This document shows positions 6,028 through 12,620 of a stretch of DNA of 12,620 nt, piece after piece. Position numbers and translations under genes: made by a program. Numbering within the stretch: the first letter of the stretch is position 1; every line of letters begins with the position of its first letter. The notes beneath the pieces were generated by a model that saw only the letters and a list, made by a program, of their open reading frames with translations, ran no database searches and had not been told where the DNA came from. Source of the stretch: Streptococcaceae bacterium (lineage in GTDB: Bacteria > Bacillota > Bacilli > Lactobacillales > Streptococcaceae); NCBI GenBank assembly GCA_031285105.1, contig JAITWV010000116.1:1-12620 (forward strand), read 5' to 3'.

Positions 6028-6726
6028 ATGAGTGAGACGAAACTTTATATTGTAAGACATGGAAAAACAATGTTCAACACGATTGGACGCGCGCAAGGTT
6101 GGTCAGACACGCCATTAACGAAATTTGGAGAAGCGGGCATTCATGAACTTGGACGTGGGTTAAAAGCTGCTGGAATTGACTTTAAAGCATCTTTTTCATC
6201 AGACTCAGGAAGAACAATTCAAACAATCGGCATTATCAAAGAAGAAATGGGTCTTACACACATTCCTTATATGATGGATAAACGAATTCGTGAGTGGTGT
6301 TTTGGTTCACTGGATGGTGGTTATGATGGTGAATTATTCGGTGGTGTACTTCCTCGCACAGACGCTTATAAAGGAAAAACTTGGGAAGAAATGGATTTTG
6401 AAACAATGGCAAATGGAATTTTAGAAGTCGATACTGCAAACTGGGCTGAACCATGGGAAGTCATTCGTGAGCGCATTTTAACTGGTTTTGAAGACATTGC
6501 TTATTCCATTGAAAAACAAGGCGGAGGCAATGCATTAATCGTATCACATGGTTTAACAATTGCTACGTTTTGTTCGTTAATTACCCCAGAAAAACGCCCG
6601 AAAGAATTATTGGATAACGGCTCTGTTACGACAGTTACTTATAAAAATGGAGAGTTTACATTAGAAAAAGTAGGCGATATGTCTTACCGTCAAGAAGGAA
6701 AAAAATTAATTGATGCACAAAAGTGA
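6028..6726 (+). CDS. Histidine phosphatase superfamily (phosphoglycerate mutase-like) protein
   Basis: 232 aa from ATG 6028, which has TTGGAGG 7 nt upstream; the longer frame from 5971 would begin inside the preceding terminator. Seen: KLYIVRHGKTMFNT (5-18) with the RHG motif and catalytic His11, FSSDSGRTIQT (56-66) with phosphate-binding Arg62, RIREWCFGSLDGG (86-98) with the likely acid Glu89, and ALIVSHGLTIATF (169-181) with the second His174. The core is complete, so an active phosphatase or mutase is expected. Length and the split acid/His layout resemble broad-specificity GpmB/PhoE/CobC-type phosphatases more than glycolytic GpmA, so I give no symbol. No signal peptide, hence cytoplasmic. 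Single-gene unit between two terminators. Confidence 0.87.
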   Translation: MSETKLYIVRHGKTMFNTIGRAQGWSDTPLTKFGEAGIHELGRGLKAAGIDFKASFSSDSGRTIQTIGIIKEEMGLTHIPYMMDKRIREWCFGSLDGGYDGELFGGVLPRTDAYKGKTWEEMDFETMANGILEVDTANWAEPWEVIRERILTGFEDIAYSIEKQGGGNALIVSHGLTIATFCSLITPEKRPKELLDNGSVTTVTYKNGEFTLEKVGDMSYRQEGKKLIDAQK

Positions 6727-6755
6727 TTGAATAATTGAATTATTTAAGATAAGAT
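6727..6755 (+). promoter_or_regulatory. Candidate promoter upstream of the parE leader hairpin
   Basis: TTGAAT (6727-6732), 17 nt, TAAGAT (6750-6755). A second TTGAAT (6735-6740) lies 16 nt from GATAAA (6757-6762). Either would start transcription just before the hairpin 6771-6801 and so place it in the parE leader. Both -10 boxes match consensus at only 4 of 6 positions. Confidence 0.35.
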
Positions 6756-6770
6756 TGATAAAGTTGAACG

Positions 6771-6809
6771 GGTTAAGCAAATGTATTTCGTTTGCTTAAC
6801 CTAATTTTT
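6771..6809 (+). terminator. Strong hairpin with T-run just before parE: terminator or leader attenuator
   Basis: Perfect 11-bp stem GGTTAAGCAAA (6771-6781) and TTTGCTTAACC (6791-6801), 9-nt loop, then TAATTTTT (6802-6809). It can terminate the phosphatase transcript, but only 17 nt separate the T-run from the parE ATG, and the parE ribosome site (GAAGGGAAG, about 6812-6820) fills most of that. Confidence 0.8.
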
Positions 6810-6826
6810 ATGAAGGGAAGAAGATT

Positions 6827-8845
6827 ATGGCAAAAAAGGTAACAAATAGCTATGATGACAGTTCCATTCAGGTTTTAGAAGGTCTGGATGCTGTACGCAA
6901 ACGTCCTGGTATGTATATTGGCTCGACAGATTCACGTGGGTTGCATCATTTAGTCTATGAAATTGTCGATAACTCAGTTGATGAGGCATTGGCAGGATAC
7001 GGGAAAAAAATTGATATTGTTATTCATGAGGATAATTCAATTTCTGTTCAAGATGAAGGGCGTGGAATGCCGATTGGAAAGCACGTCTCTGGTAAGTCAA
7101 CAATCGAAGTAATTTTGACCGTTTTACATGCCGGCGGAAAATTTGGTGACGGGGGATACAAAACTTCAGGTGGTTTACATGGTGTTGGTTCATCCGTTGT
7201 TAATGCGTTATCCGAGTGGTTAGATGTTTATGTCGTACGTGATGGCCAAGAATATAAACAACGCTTTACAAATGGCGGAAAAGCAGAAGGTGGGTTAAAG
7301 AAGCTTGGGAGAACCAAGTTAAAAAATGGCACAAGAGTTCATTTTAAACCCGACCAAAATATTTTCAGCACCACTAAGTTTAATTATGACTTATTAGCTG
7401 ACCGTATGCGTGAATCTTCATTTTTACTATCAGGTGTAGCAATTAGTCTAACCGACAAACGTGAGGAAGAAAAAAAATCAGAAACCTTTTATTACGAAGA
7501 AGGAATCAAAGAATTTGTTCAGTATTTAAATGAAGGAAAAGATAGCTTAACACCAGTCATGTATTTTAGCGGACAAAAAGAAGGCATCGAAGTTGAAATT
7601 GCCCTTCAATACAACGACGGCTATTCAGAAAATTTACTTAGTTTTGTTAACAATGTTCGAACAAGTGATGGTGGAACACATGAAACGGGTTTTAGAACAT
7701 CTCTAACCAAAGCTTTAAATGACTATGCACGCAAAGTGAACTTATTAAAAGAAAAAGACAAAAATCTAGAAGGATCAGATTTTCGTGAAGGATTAGCCGC
7801 TGTTTTATCTATTTTAGTGCCTGAAAATTTACTCCAATTTGAATCACAAACCAAAGATAAATTAGGCACTCCTTCAGCAAGAGGAGCAGTTGATTCGGTT
7901 TTTTATGAACAATTGGGTTATTTTTTACAAGAAAATGCGGAAATGAGCCAAATGTTAGTCAAAAAGGCCATCAAAGCTCGTGAAGCCCGTGAAGCAGCTA
8001 GACGTGCCCGTGAAGAAAGTCGGACGGGGAAAAAACGCAAAAAAGGCGAATCATTACTATCAGGTAAATTAACACCAGCTCAAACACGCAATCCGAAGAA
8101 AAATGAACTGTACCTAGTCGAAGGAGACTCAGCCGGTGGGTCAGCCAAACAAGGACGCGACCGAAAATTCCAAGCGATTTTGCCGTTGCGAGGAAAAGTA
8201 ATCAACACCGAAAAAGCCAAAATTCAAGATATCCTTAAAAACGAAGAAATTAACACGATGATTTACACAATCGGTGCTGGAGTAGGACCGGAATTTAGTG
8301 TGGAAGATGTCAATTACGACAAAATTATCATCATGACCGATGCCGATACTGATGGGGCGCATATTCAAGTCTTGTTATTAACTTTCTTTTATCGTTATAT
8401 GAAACCTTTAATCGAAGCTGGTAAAGTGTATATTGCCTTGCCACCTTTATATAAAGTTTCAAAAGGGACAGGAAAAAAAGCAGTAATCGAATATGCTTGG
8501 ACCGATGATGAATTAGGTAAAGTAACCAAAAAAGTCGGCAAAGGTTATATGTTGCAGCGTTATAAAGGGCTTGGTGAAATGAATGCCGATCAACTTTGGG
8601 AAACGACTATGGATCCTGAGCATCGTATGTTAATTCGTGTCAGAATTGAAGATGCCGCTAGAGCTGAACGCCGCGTCACTACTTTAATGGGTGATAAAGT
8701 TGAACCTCGCCGAAAATGGATTGAAAAACATGTCCAATTCACATTAGAAGAGGACAAATCAATCTTAGAATCACCAGAAACAAACCCTACAGAAAGCCTT
8801 GAAGAAGTTGAGTTAGAACAAGTCAGCTTATTTGAGATGGAATAG
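6827..8845 (+). CDS. parE: DNA topoisomerase IV subunit B (ATPase subunit)
   Basis: 672 aa, normal for Gram-positive ParE. With ParC it forms the A2B2 enzyme that decatenates daughter chromosomes using ATP. GHKL ATPase domain: YEIVDNSVDEALAG (44-57) with catalytic Glu45 and Mg-binding Asn49, QDEGRGMPIG (75-84) with Asp76, and the ATP lid HAGGKFGDGGYKTSGGLHGV (101-120). The transducer domain follows. The TOPRIM domain has LVEGDSAGGSAKQGRDRKFQ from about 430 (Glu432), PLRGKVINTEKAK, and TDADTDGAH (504-512) with metal-binding Asp505, 507 and 509. The C-terminal GyrB-type region has YMLQRYKGLGEMNADQLWET. ParE rather than GyrB is called from the RKFQ and KVINTEKAK variants and above all from parC being next; gyrB normally adjoins gyrA or recF. 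The stop overlaps the parC ribosome site. The start has GAAGGGAAG about 6 nt upstream. Confidence 0.96.
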   Translation: MAKKVTNSYDDSSIQVLEGLDAVRKRPGMYIGSTDSRGLHHLVYEIVDNSVDEALAGYGKKIDIVIHEDNSISVQDEGRGMPIGKHVSGKSTIEVILTVLHAGGKFGDGGYKTSGGLHGVGSSVVNALSEWLDVYVVRDGQEYKQRFTNGGKAEGGLKKLGRTKLKNGTRVHFKPDQNIFSTTKFNYDLLADRMRESSFLLSGVAISLTDKREEEKKSETFYYEEGIKEFVQYLNEGKDSLTPVMYFSGQKEGIEVEIALQYNDGYSENLLSFVNNVRTSDGGTHETGFRTSLTKALNDYARKVNLLKEKDKNLEGSDFREGLAAVLSILVPENLLQFESQTKDKLGTPSARGAVDSVFYEQLGYFLQENAEMSQMLVKKAIKAREAREAARRAREESRTGKKRKKGESLLSGKLTPAQTRNPKKNELYLVEGDSAGGSAKQGRDRKFQAILPLRGKVINTEKAKIQDILKNEEINTMIYTIGAGVGPEFSVEDVNYDKIIIMTDADTDGAHIQVLLLTFFYRYMKPLIEAGKVYIALPPLYKVSKGTGKKAVIEYAWTDDELGKVTKKVGKGYMLQRYKGLGEMNADQLWETTMDPEHRMLIRVRIEDAARAERRVTTLMGDKVEPRRKWIEKHVQFTLEEDKSILESPETNPTESLEEVELEQVSLFEME

Positions 8846-8853
8846 GTGAAAAA

Positions 8854-11310
8854 ATGAGCGCAAAAGAAAATATTCAAGAACTAACACTAGAAGAAGTAAT
8901 GGGCGAGCGTTTTGGCCGTTACTCTAAATACATTATCCAAGAACGGGCGATTCCAGATATTCGCGATGGTCTAAAACCCGTTCAACGCCGTATTTTGTAC
9001 TCAATGAACAAAGACGGTAACACCAATGATAAAGCGTACCGTAAATCAGCAAAATCTGTCGGAAATATCATGGGGAATTACCATCCTCACGGTGATTCAT
9101 CAATTTATGAAGCAATGGTGCGCATGAGTCAAGATTGGAAATTACGTGAAATTTTAATCGATATGCACGGAAATAACGGTTCAATGGATGGCGATTCCCC
9201 AGCTGCCATGCGTTATACGGAAGCACGTTTAGCCAAATTAACTTCTGAGTTATTGCAAGACATTGAAAAAGAAACCGTTGATTTTGTGTGGAACTTTGAT
9301 GATACTGAAAAAGAGCCAACCGTTTTACCAGCGAAATTTCCGAACTTACTTGTCAATGGATCAACAGGAATTTCAGCAGGATACGCAACCGAAATTCCAA
9401 CGCATAATTTAGGCGAAATCATTGATGGAACCATTCATTTAATTGATAACCCCAATGCAACTTTAGAAAAAATGATGACCTTCATTCCAGGACCAGATTT
9501 TCCAACAGGAGCAATCATTCAAGGAAAAGAAGGCATTAAACAAGCCTATGAAACAGGACGTGGGAAGATTGTCTTGCGTGCTAAAACTGAAATTGAAGCA
9601 ATTCGTGGTGGACGTGAGGCGATTGTGGTTCATGAGGTGCCTTATGAAGTCAATAAGTCGACATTAGTGAAGAAAATTGATGAAATTAAAATCCTTAAAA
9701 AAATCGACGGCATCTCAGAAGTACGTGATGAAACCGACCGTACTGGGCTAAGAATTGTGATTGAGCTGAAAAAAGATGCCAACACACAAGGGATTTTAAA
9801 CTATTTATTTAAACAAACCGACTTACAAGTAAACTATAACTTCAACATGGTCGCAATTGATCACATGACACCTAAGCAAGTTGGTTTAATCCATATTTTG
9901 AAAAGTTATATTGAACATCGCCAAAAAGTCATTCAAAGACGTTCACTTTTTGAATTAACCAAAGCCAAAAAACGTGAGCACATTGTTGAAGGTTTGATGA
10001 AAGCTTTGTCGATTTTAGATAAGGTGATTAAAACCATTCGTGGTTCAAAAGACAAAAAAGATGCGAAAAATAATTTAATCAATTCTTACCAATTTACCGA
10101 AGAACAAGCAGAAGCAATTGTGATTCTACAATTGTACCGTTTAACCAATACCGATATTACAGATTTGAAAAACGAAGCAACGGAACTTGCAAAACGCATT
10201 GGTGAATTAGAAGAAATTTTAAACAATGAAAAAACACTTTTAAGCTTAATGAAAAAAGAATTACGAGAAGTGAAAAAAGCTTTCGCATCGCCAAGACTTT
10301 CCTTGATTCAAGACGAAATTCAAGAAATCCAAATTGAAACACACGTCTTAATTGCCCAAGAAGAAGTTGCTGTCACCGTTACTCGCGGTGGATATGTGAA
10401 ACGCTCAGGTATGCGCTCGTATGCTGCTTCAAAACCAGAAGAGCTTGGTATGCGTGAAGATGATTCGCTACTTTTAGCAACCACCGCAAACACCTTGGAT
10501 CATTTATTACTTTTCACCAATAAAGGAAATCTGATTTATCGCCCAATTCATGAGCTACCAGACATTAGATGGAAAGATATTGGTGAGCATATTTCCCAAA
10601 CCATCTTAAATTTATCGATGAATGAGTCGATCATCAAAGCATTTACTTATTCCCAAATCGAAGAAAAGAATTTTGTGGTGATGACGAAAGAAGGATTTAT
10701 CAAACAAACGGCTATGAGTGAATTTGCCCCATGGCGAACGTATAAATCACGTCCAACAAATTTCATCAAGTTAAAAACAACCACCGATGAAGTATTAAAC
10801 GTTGAATTAGTTGACTCAGATACGCAATTAGATGTCTTTTTAGTCAGCAATCGCGCCTTTGGTTTACGTTATCCATTAGCAGAAGTGCCAGTTGTTGGTA
10901 AAAATACAGCTGGTGTGAAGTCCATGAACTTAAAAACAGATGATTTTGTAGTCAATGGCATTACGGTTTACGACGGAGCAGATGAACCTGTTACTATTTT
11001 GACCCAACGAGGTGCAATTAAGAGAATGCTCGCTCAAGAATTGCCACAAATCGGACGAGCCAAACGTGGCTTAATGGTTTTACGCGAATTAAAAAATAAA
11101 CCACATCGTATTGTTTATATGAATCGCTTGATGGATCCACCGCTAAATATTGTGACCAACAAAGGCAACAATATCGCTATTGATGAAACTGCTTATCCAA
11201 TCGGTGAACGCACAAGTAATGGATCATTTGCCATTGATGAAACTAGTGAAAATGGTGTGTATACAGTTTTTCCAATCAAACAAGCAAATTTAACTCAAGA
11301 CACTCCATAA
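8854..11310 (+). CDS. parC: DNA topoisomerase IV subunit A (DNA-breaking subunit)
   Basis: 818 aa, full length. Begins 8 nt after the parE stop, with ribosome site AGGTGA (8844-8849) overlapping that stop, so the pair is one operon with likely coupling. Seen: the GyrA/ParC breakage-reunion domain, starting YIIQERAIPDIRDGLKPVQR (26-45), with NYHPHGDSSIYEAM (75-88), GSMDGDSPAAMRYTEARL (109-126) and catalytic Tyr121. A coiled-coil region runs about 365-470. The C-terminal beta-pinwheel follows from about 500, with repeats such as VTVTRGGYVKR, LLFTNKGNLIYR, VLTQRGAIKR-like and IVTNKGNNI. There is no GyrA box (QRRGGKG), which together with the neighbour argues for ParC over GyrA. The quinolone-determining positions are Ser82 and Glu86 (equivalent to E. 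coli ParC Ser80 and Glu84), the sensitive wild-type residues. No terminator is visible before pflA. Confidence 0.96.
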   Translation: MSAKENIQELTLEEVMGERFGRYSKYIIQERAIPDIRDGLKPVQRRILYSMNKDGNTNDKAYRKSAKSVGNIMGNYHPHGDSSIYEAMVRMSQDWKLREILIDMHGNNGSMDGDSPAAMRYTEARLAKLTSELLQDIEKETVDFVWNFDDTEKEPTVLPAKFPNLLVNGSTGISAGYATEIPTHNLGEIIDGTIHLIDNPNATLEKMMTFIPGPDFPTGAIIQGKEGIKQAYETGRGKIVLRAKTEIEAIRGGREAIVVHEVPYEVNKSTLVKKIDEIKILKKIDGISEVRDETDRTGLRIVIELKKDANTQGILNYLFKQTDLQVNYNFNMVAIDHMTPKQVGLIHILKSYIEHRQKVIQRRSLFELTKAKKREHIVEGLMKALSILDKVIKTIRGSKDKKDAKNNLINSYQFTEEQAEAIVILQLYRLTNTDITDLKNEATELAKRIGELEEILNNEKTLLSLMKKELREVKKAFASPRLSLIQDEIQEIQIETHVLIAQEEVAVTVTRGGYVKRSGMRSYAASKPEELGMREDDSLLLATTANTLDHLLLFTNKGNLIYRPIHELPDIRWKDIGEHISQTILNLSMNESIIKAFTYSQIEEKNFVVMTKEGFIKQTAMSEFAPWRTYKSRPTNFIKLKTTTDEVLNVELVDSDTQLDVFLVSNRAFGLRYPLAEVPVVGKNTAGVKSMNLKTDDFVVNGITVYDGADEPVTILTQRGAIKRMLAQELPQIGRAKRGLMVLRELKNKPHRIVYMNRLMDPPLNIVTNKGNNIAIDETAYPIGERTSNGSFAIDETSENGVYTVFPIKQANLTQDTP

Positions 11311-11313
11311 TTA

Positions 11314-11322
11314 TGTTAAAAT
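11314..11322 (+). promoter_or_regulatory. Candidate extended -10 promoter of pflA
   Basis: TGTTAAAAT (TGn plus TAAAAT, 5 of 6) lies just after the parC stop. Transcription would begin near 11329, before the strong ribosome site TTGGAGGAA (11338-11346). There is no clear -35. pflA may thus be transcribed both alone and by read-through from parEC. Confidence 0.45.
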
Positions 11323-11351
11323 GAACCTAGACTACATTGGAGGAATAAAAA

Positions 11352-12125
11352 ATGACTCAAGAAATTACAGGATTAGTCCATTCAACAGAAAGTTTTGGCT
11401 CTGTTGATGGACCTGGAATTCGATTTATTATATTTTTACAAGGTTGCAAAATGCGTTGCCAATACTGCCACAACCCCGACACATGGGCATTAAAATCAGC
11501 AACTTCAAAAGAACGCACAGTAGATGACGTTTTAAATGAAGCGATGAATTACAAAGACTATTGGGGCAAACGTGGCGGCATTACGGTTTCTGGTGGCGAG
11601 GCGATGTTACAACCAGACTTTTTAATCGCTTTGTTCAAACGTGCCAAAGAACTAGGCATTCACACTACCTTAGACTCAAGCGGTCAAACCTTTGTCAGAA
11701 CTGGTCCAATGTTTGATAAGATTAACGAGTTGATGCAATATACCGATTTAATTTTACTTGATCTTAAGGAAATTGATAATGAAACACACAAAAAAGTAAC
11801 CGGTATGGGCAACGAACGTGTCTTAGATTTTGCTAGATATTTAGATGAAATTAAAAAACCAATCTGGGTGCGTCATGTATTAGTCCCTGGGTTAACGGAT
11901 TATGATGAGCATTTAGTTCGCTTAGATGCGTTTATCTCAACTTTAAGTAATGTCGATAAGGTTGAAGTCTTGCCTTATCACACATTAGGTGAGTATAAAT
12001 GGGAGTCAATGGGTATGGATTATCCGCTAAAAGGCGTGGAACCACCTGTGAAACCTCGGGTGAATAATGCCAATGAGATTTTGCGAACAGCTGAGTATAA
12101 AGGGTATCAAACGAGAGTATTTTAG
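11352..12125 (+). CDS. pflA: Pyruvate formate-lyase activating enzyme (radical SAM)
   Basis: 257 aa, typical for PflA. It uses S-adenosylmethionine and a [4Fe-4S] cluster to make the glycyl radical on pyruvate formate-lyase, enabling anaerobic cleavage of pyruvate to acetyl-CoA and formate. Seen: ESFGSVDGPGIRFIIFLQGC (13-32), the cluster motif CKMRCQYC with Cys32, Cys36 and Cys39 (CxxxCxxC), HNPDTW straight after it, the SAM-binding GGE motif in TVSGGEAMLQPDF (78-90), GIHTTLDSSG (102-111), LILLDLKEID, KPIWVRHVLVPGLTD and VEVLPYHTLGEYKW. The short length with no extra ferredoxin-like clusters indicates PflA proper rather than activators of choline- or glycerol-type glycyl radical enzymes. pflB, usually next door, is not in the window, either upstream (parC) or within 495 bases downstream. 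It has its own ribosome site and terminator. Confidence 0.94.
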   Translation: MTQEITGLVHSTESFGSVDGPGIRFIIFLQGCKMRCQYCHNPDTWALKSATSKERTVDDVLNEAMNYKDYWGKRGGITVSGGEAMLQPDFLIALFKRAKELGIHTTLDSSGQTFVRTGPMFDKINELMQYTDLILLDLKEIDNETHKKVTGMGNERVLDFARYLDEIKKPIWVRHVLVPGLTDYDEHLVRLDAFISTLSNVDKVEVLPYHTLGEYKWESMGMDYPLKGVEPPVKPRVNNANEILRTAEYKGYQTRVF

Positions 12126-12134
12126 ACAAAATGG

Positions 12135-12170
12135 AAAATAGATGTCGAGTAAAATCGCGTCTATTTTTTT
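12135..12170 (+). terminator. Intrinsic terminator after pflA
   Basis: AAAATAGATGT (12135-12145) pairs with GCGTCTATTTT (12157-12167, two G-U pairs) around an 11-nt loop, with a T-run at 12164-12170. It lies 10 nt after the pflA stop. Confidence 0.85.
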
Positions 12171-12243
12171 GTTCATCTAATAGTGTTGTTTTTCATCAAG
12201 CTACACTTTCTTTAGTACATCGTAATTGATTTGGAGTTTGTGA

Positions 12244-12266
12244 AATAAAGACGTTAGGGCTTTATT
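12244..12266. repeat. Short inverted repeat at the edge of the repeat region
   Basis: AATAAAG (12244-12250) and CTTTATT (12260-12266), perfect 7-bp arms with a 9-nt loop. No T-run follows, so it is not an obvious terminator. Immediately afterwards comes ATTTAC (12268-12273), which recurs at 12373-12378 on the other side of the next element. Confidence 0.5.
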
Positions 12267-12273
12267 CATTTAC

Positions 12274-12366
12274 GAGTTTTCGTATATTGGCTGCAGACTC
12301 GCATGAGGCGTACCGCCACAGCTTCCACACCCCTCCATCCAGTCCTCCGCCCATATACGAAAACTC
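12274..12366 (-). repeat. GC-rich core flanked by perfect 14-bp inverted arms (element A)
   Basis: Arms GAGTTTTCGTATAT (12274-12287) and ATATACGAAAACTC (12353-12366) are perfectly complementary around a 65-nt core with about 66% G+C by hand count. The core has its own small pairings: GGCG-TAC-CGCC (12307-12317) and GCTG/CAGC (12290-12293 with 12319-12322). One face is nearly all pyrimidine (12321-12352). ATTTAC occurs on both sides (12268-12273 and 12373-12378), which could be a target duplication. I give the minus strand because in that orientation it matches element B at 12454-12528. Family unknown. Confidence 0.7.
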
Positions 12367-12383
12367 TCGCTGATTTACATTAT

Positions 12384-12432
12384 TTTAAATGGTTACAGGC
12401 TTTTAAAAGCAAAAAACTTTAACCCATTTAAA
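12384..12432. repeat. AT-rich imperfect inverted repeat enclosing a 12-bp palindrome
   Basis: TTTAAATGGTTA (12384-12395) pairs with TTAACCCATTTAAA (12419-12432) with one bulged base. Between them is the perfect palindrome GCTTTTAAAAGC (12399-12410). It lies between elements A and B. Without a following T-run it is not a clear terminator. Confidence 0.6.
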
Positions 12433-12453
12433 TACTTATGAACCAGTTAAGAA

Positions 12454-12528
12454 TTTTCGACTGGCTTGGATCGGAGCGTGGGTGGGAGCCCTGCCGTAGC
12501 ACCAAAGGACGACAATGCGCACTAGCCA
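12454..12528 (+). repeat. GC-rich core, probable diverged inverted copy of element A (element B)
   Basis: Reading forward, five blocks occur in the same order as in the reverse complement of element A: TTTTCG (12454), GGATCGGAG (12468), GGGTGGGAGC (12480), ATGCG (12515), AGCCA (12524). In A they are TTTTCG, GGATGGAG, GGGTGTGGAAGC, ATGCG and AGCCA. The span is 75 nt here and 76 nt in A. ACTGGCT (12460-12466) pairs with AGCCAG(a)GT (12524-12532), allowing one bulge. About 62% G+C by hand count. Confidence 0.5.
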
Positions 12529-12557
12529 GAGTTGACGCTTCAGCGTTTACTCTGGCT
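12524..12557. repeat. Long hairpin at the right end of element B
   Basis: AGCCAGAGT (12524-12532) and ACTCTGGCT (12549-12557) are perfect 9-bp arms. Inside, ACGC-TTCA-GCGT (12535-12546) forms a second small stem after a 2x2 internal loop. The arm AGCCAG could alternatively pair with CTGGCT at 12461-12466, so two mutually exclusive folds are possible. Confidence 0.7.
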
Positions 12558-12576
12558 TGTAGGCTTGCGAGTTGGA

Positions 12577-12611
12577 ATAATTTTTTCAAGCGCCCTTCTT
12601 GAAAAAATTAT
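12577..12611. repeat. Perfect 14-bp AT-rich inverted repeat
   Basis: ATAATTTTTTCAAG (12577-12590) and CTTGAAAAAATTAT (12598-12611) around the loop CGCCCTT. The T6 lies in the 5' arm rather than after the stem, so it is not a standard terminator in either direction. It could be the edge of a further element beyond the window. Confidence 0.75.
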
Positions 12612-12620
12612 GGAAACGGT

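Larger units (their letters stand above)
12171..12620. other. 450-base stretch without a gene, dense in inverted repeats
   Basis: No reading frame here looks like a protein. The stretch begins AT-rich, then holds five inverted repeats one after another and two GC-rich cores (about 62-66% G+C by hand count, against clearly AT-rich surroundings). From 12171 to about 12243 I see nothing recognisable. The remaining parts are listed separately. It does not resemble tRNA, rRNA, tmRNA, SRP RNA or a CRISPR array. Confidence 0.7.

Noticed and set aside
8854..9240. Quinolone-resistance substitutions in ParC.
   Set aside because: The relevant positions are Ser82 and Glu86, the susceptible-type residues, so nothing in this gene suggests target-site resistance.
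12171..12620. CRISPR array, tRNA, tmRNA or SRP RNA in the right-end region.
   Set aside because: There are no regularly spaced direct repeats, no cloverleaf with a CCA-type end and no conserved tmRNA or SRP signature motifs; the repeats are inverted and unequal.

Overview
The window is AT-rich chromosomal DNA from a low-GC Gram-positive bacterium, most likely a lactic acid bacterium of the Enterococcus/Vagococcus/Carnobacterium kind. This rests on strong AGGAGG-type ribosome sites, a DUF1149 protein (a Lactobacillales family), an enterococcal-looking L33 and a Psr-like LCP gene next to an FtsW/RodA gene. Genus is an inference from remembered family resemblance; no search was run.

Layout. (1) Minus strand, 1-1238: an LCP-family wall-polymer ligase gene whose end overlaps the start of an ftsW/rodA-type gene that runs off the left edge. 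(2) Plus strand, 1425-2066: a DedA-family membrane protein, candidate undecaprenyl-phosphate flippase, sharing a two-way terminator with the next gene. (3) Minus strand, 2097-3509: an AzgA/PbuG-type purine permease, transcribed divergently from (4) an AI-2E-family membrane protein (3668-4801). The two candidate promoters each borrow one arm of an inverted repeat. (5) Small genes: rpmG (L33, 49 aa, 4914-5063), a DUF1622 membrane protein (5150-5479) and a DUF1149 protein (5510-5929). (6) A histidine-phosphatase (phosphoglycerate mutase-like) gene, 6028-6726. (7) The topoisomerase IV operon parE-parC (6827-11310), with a strong terminator-like hairpin just before parE. (8) pflA (11352-12125), the pyruvate formate-lyase activating enzyme, without pflB beside it.

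The last 450 bases (12171-12620) hold no credible ORF but are full of inverted repeats. Two GC-rich cores of about 75 nt sit inside AT-rich arms in opposite orientation and share five short blocks in the same order. I do not recognise this element; it is the least explained part of the window and may be a palindromic repeat or small mobile-element family, or a structured RNA.

Functionally the window is mostly housekeeping: wall assembly and lipid-carrier recycling, purine uptake, ribosome, chromosome decatenation and anaerobic pyruvate metabolism. The items most worth checking are the repeat region at the right end, the shared divergent promoter/operator at 3558-3645, the hairpin in front of parE, and the LCP protein with a substituted metal-site aspartate.
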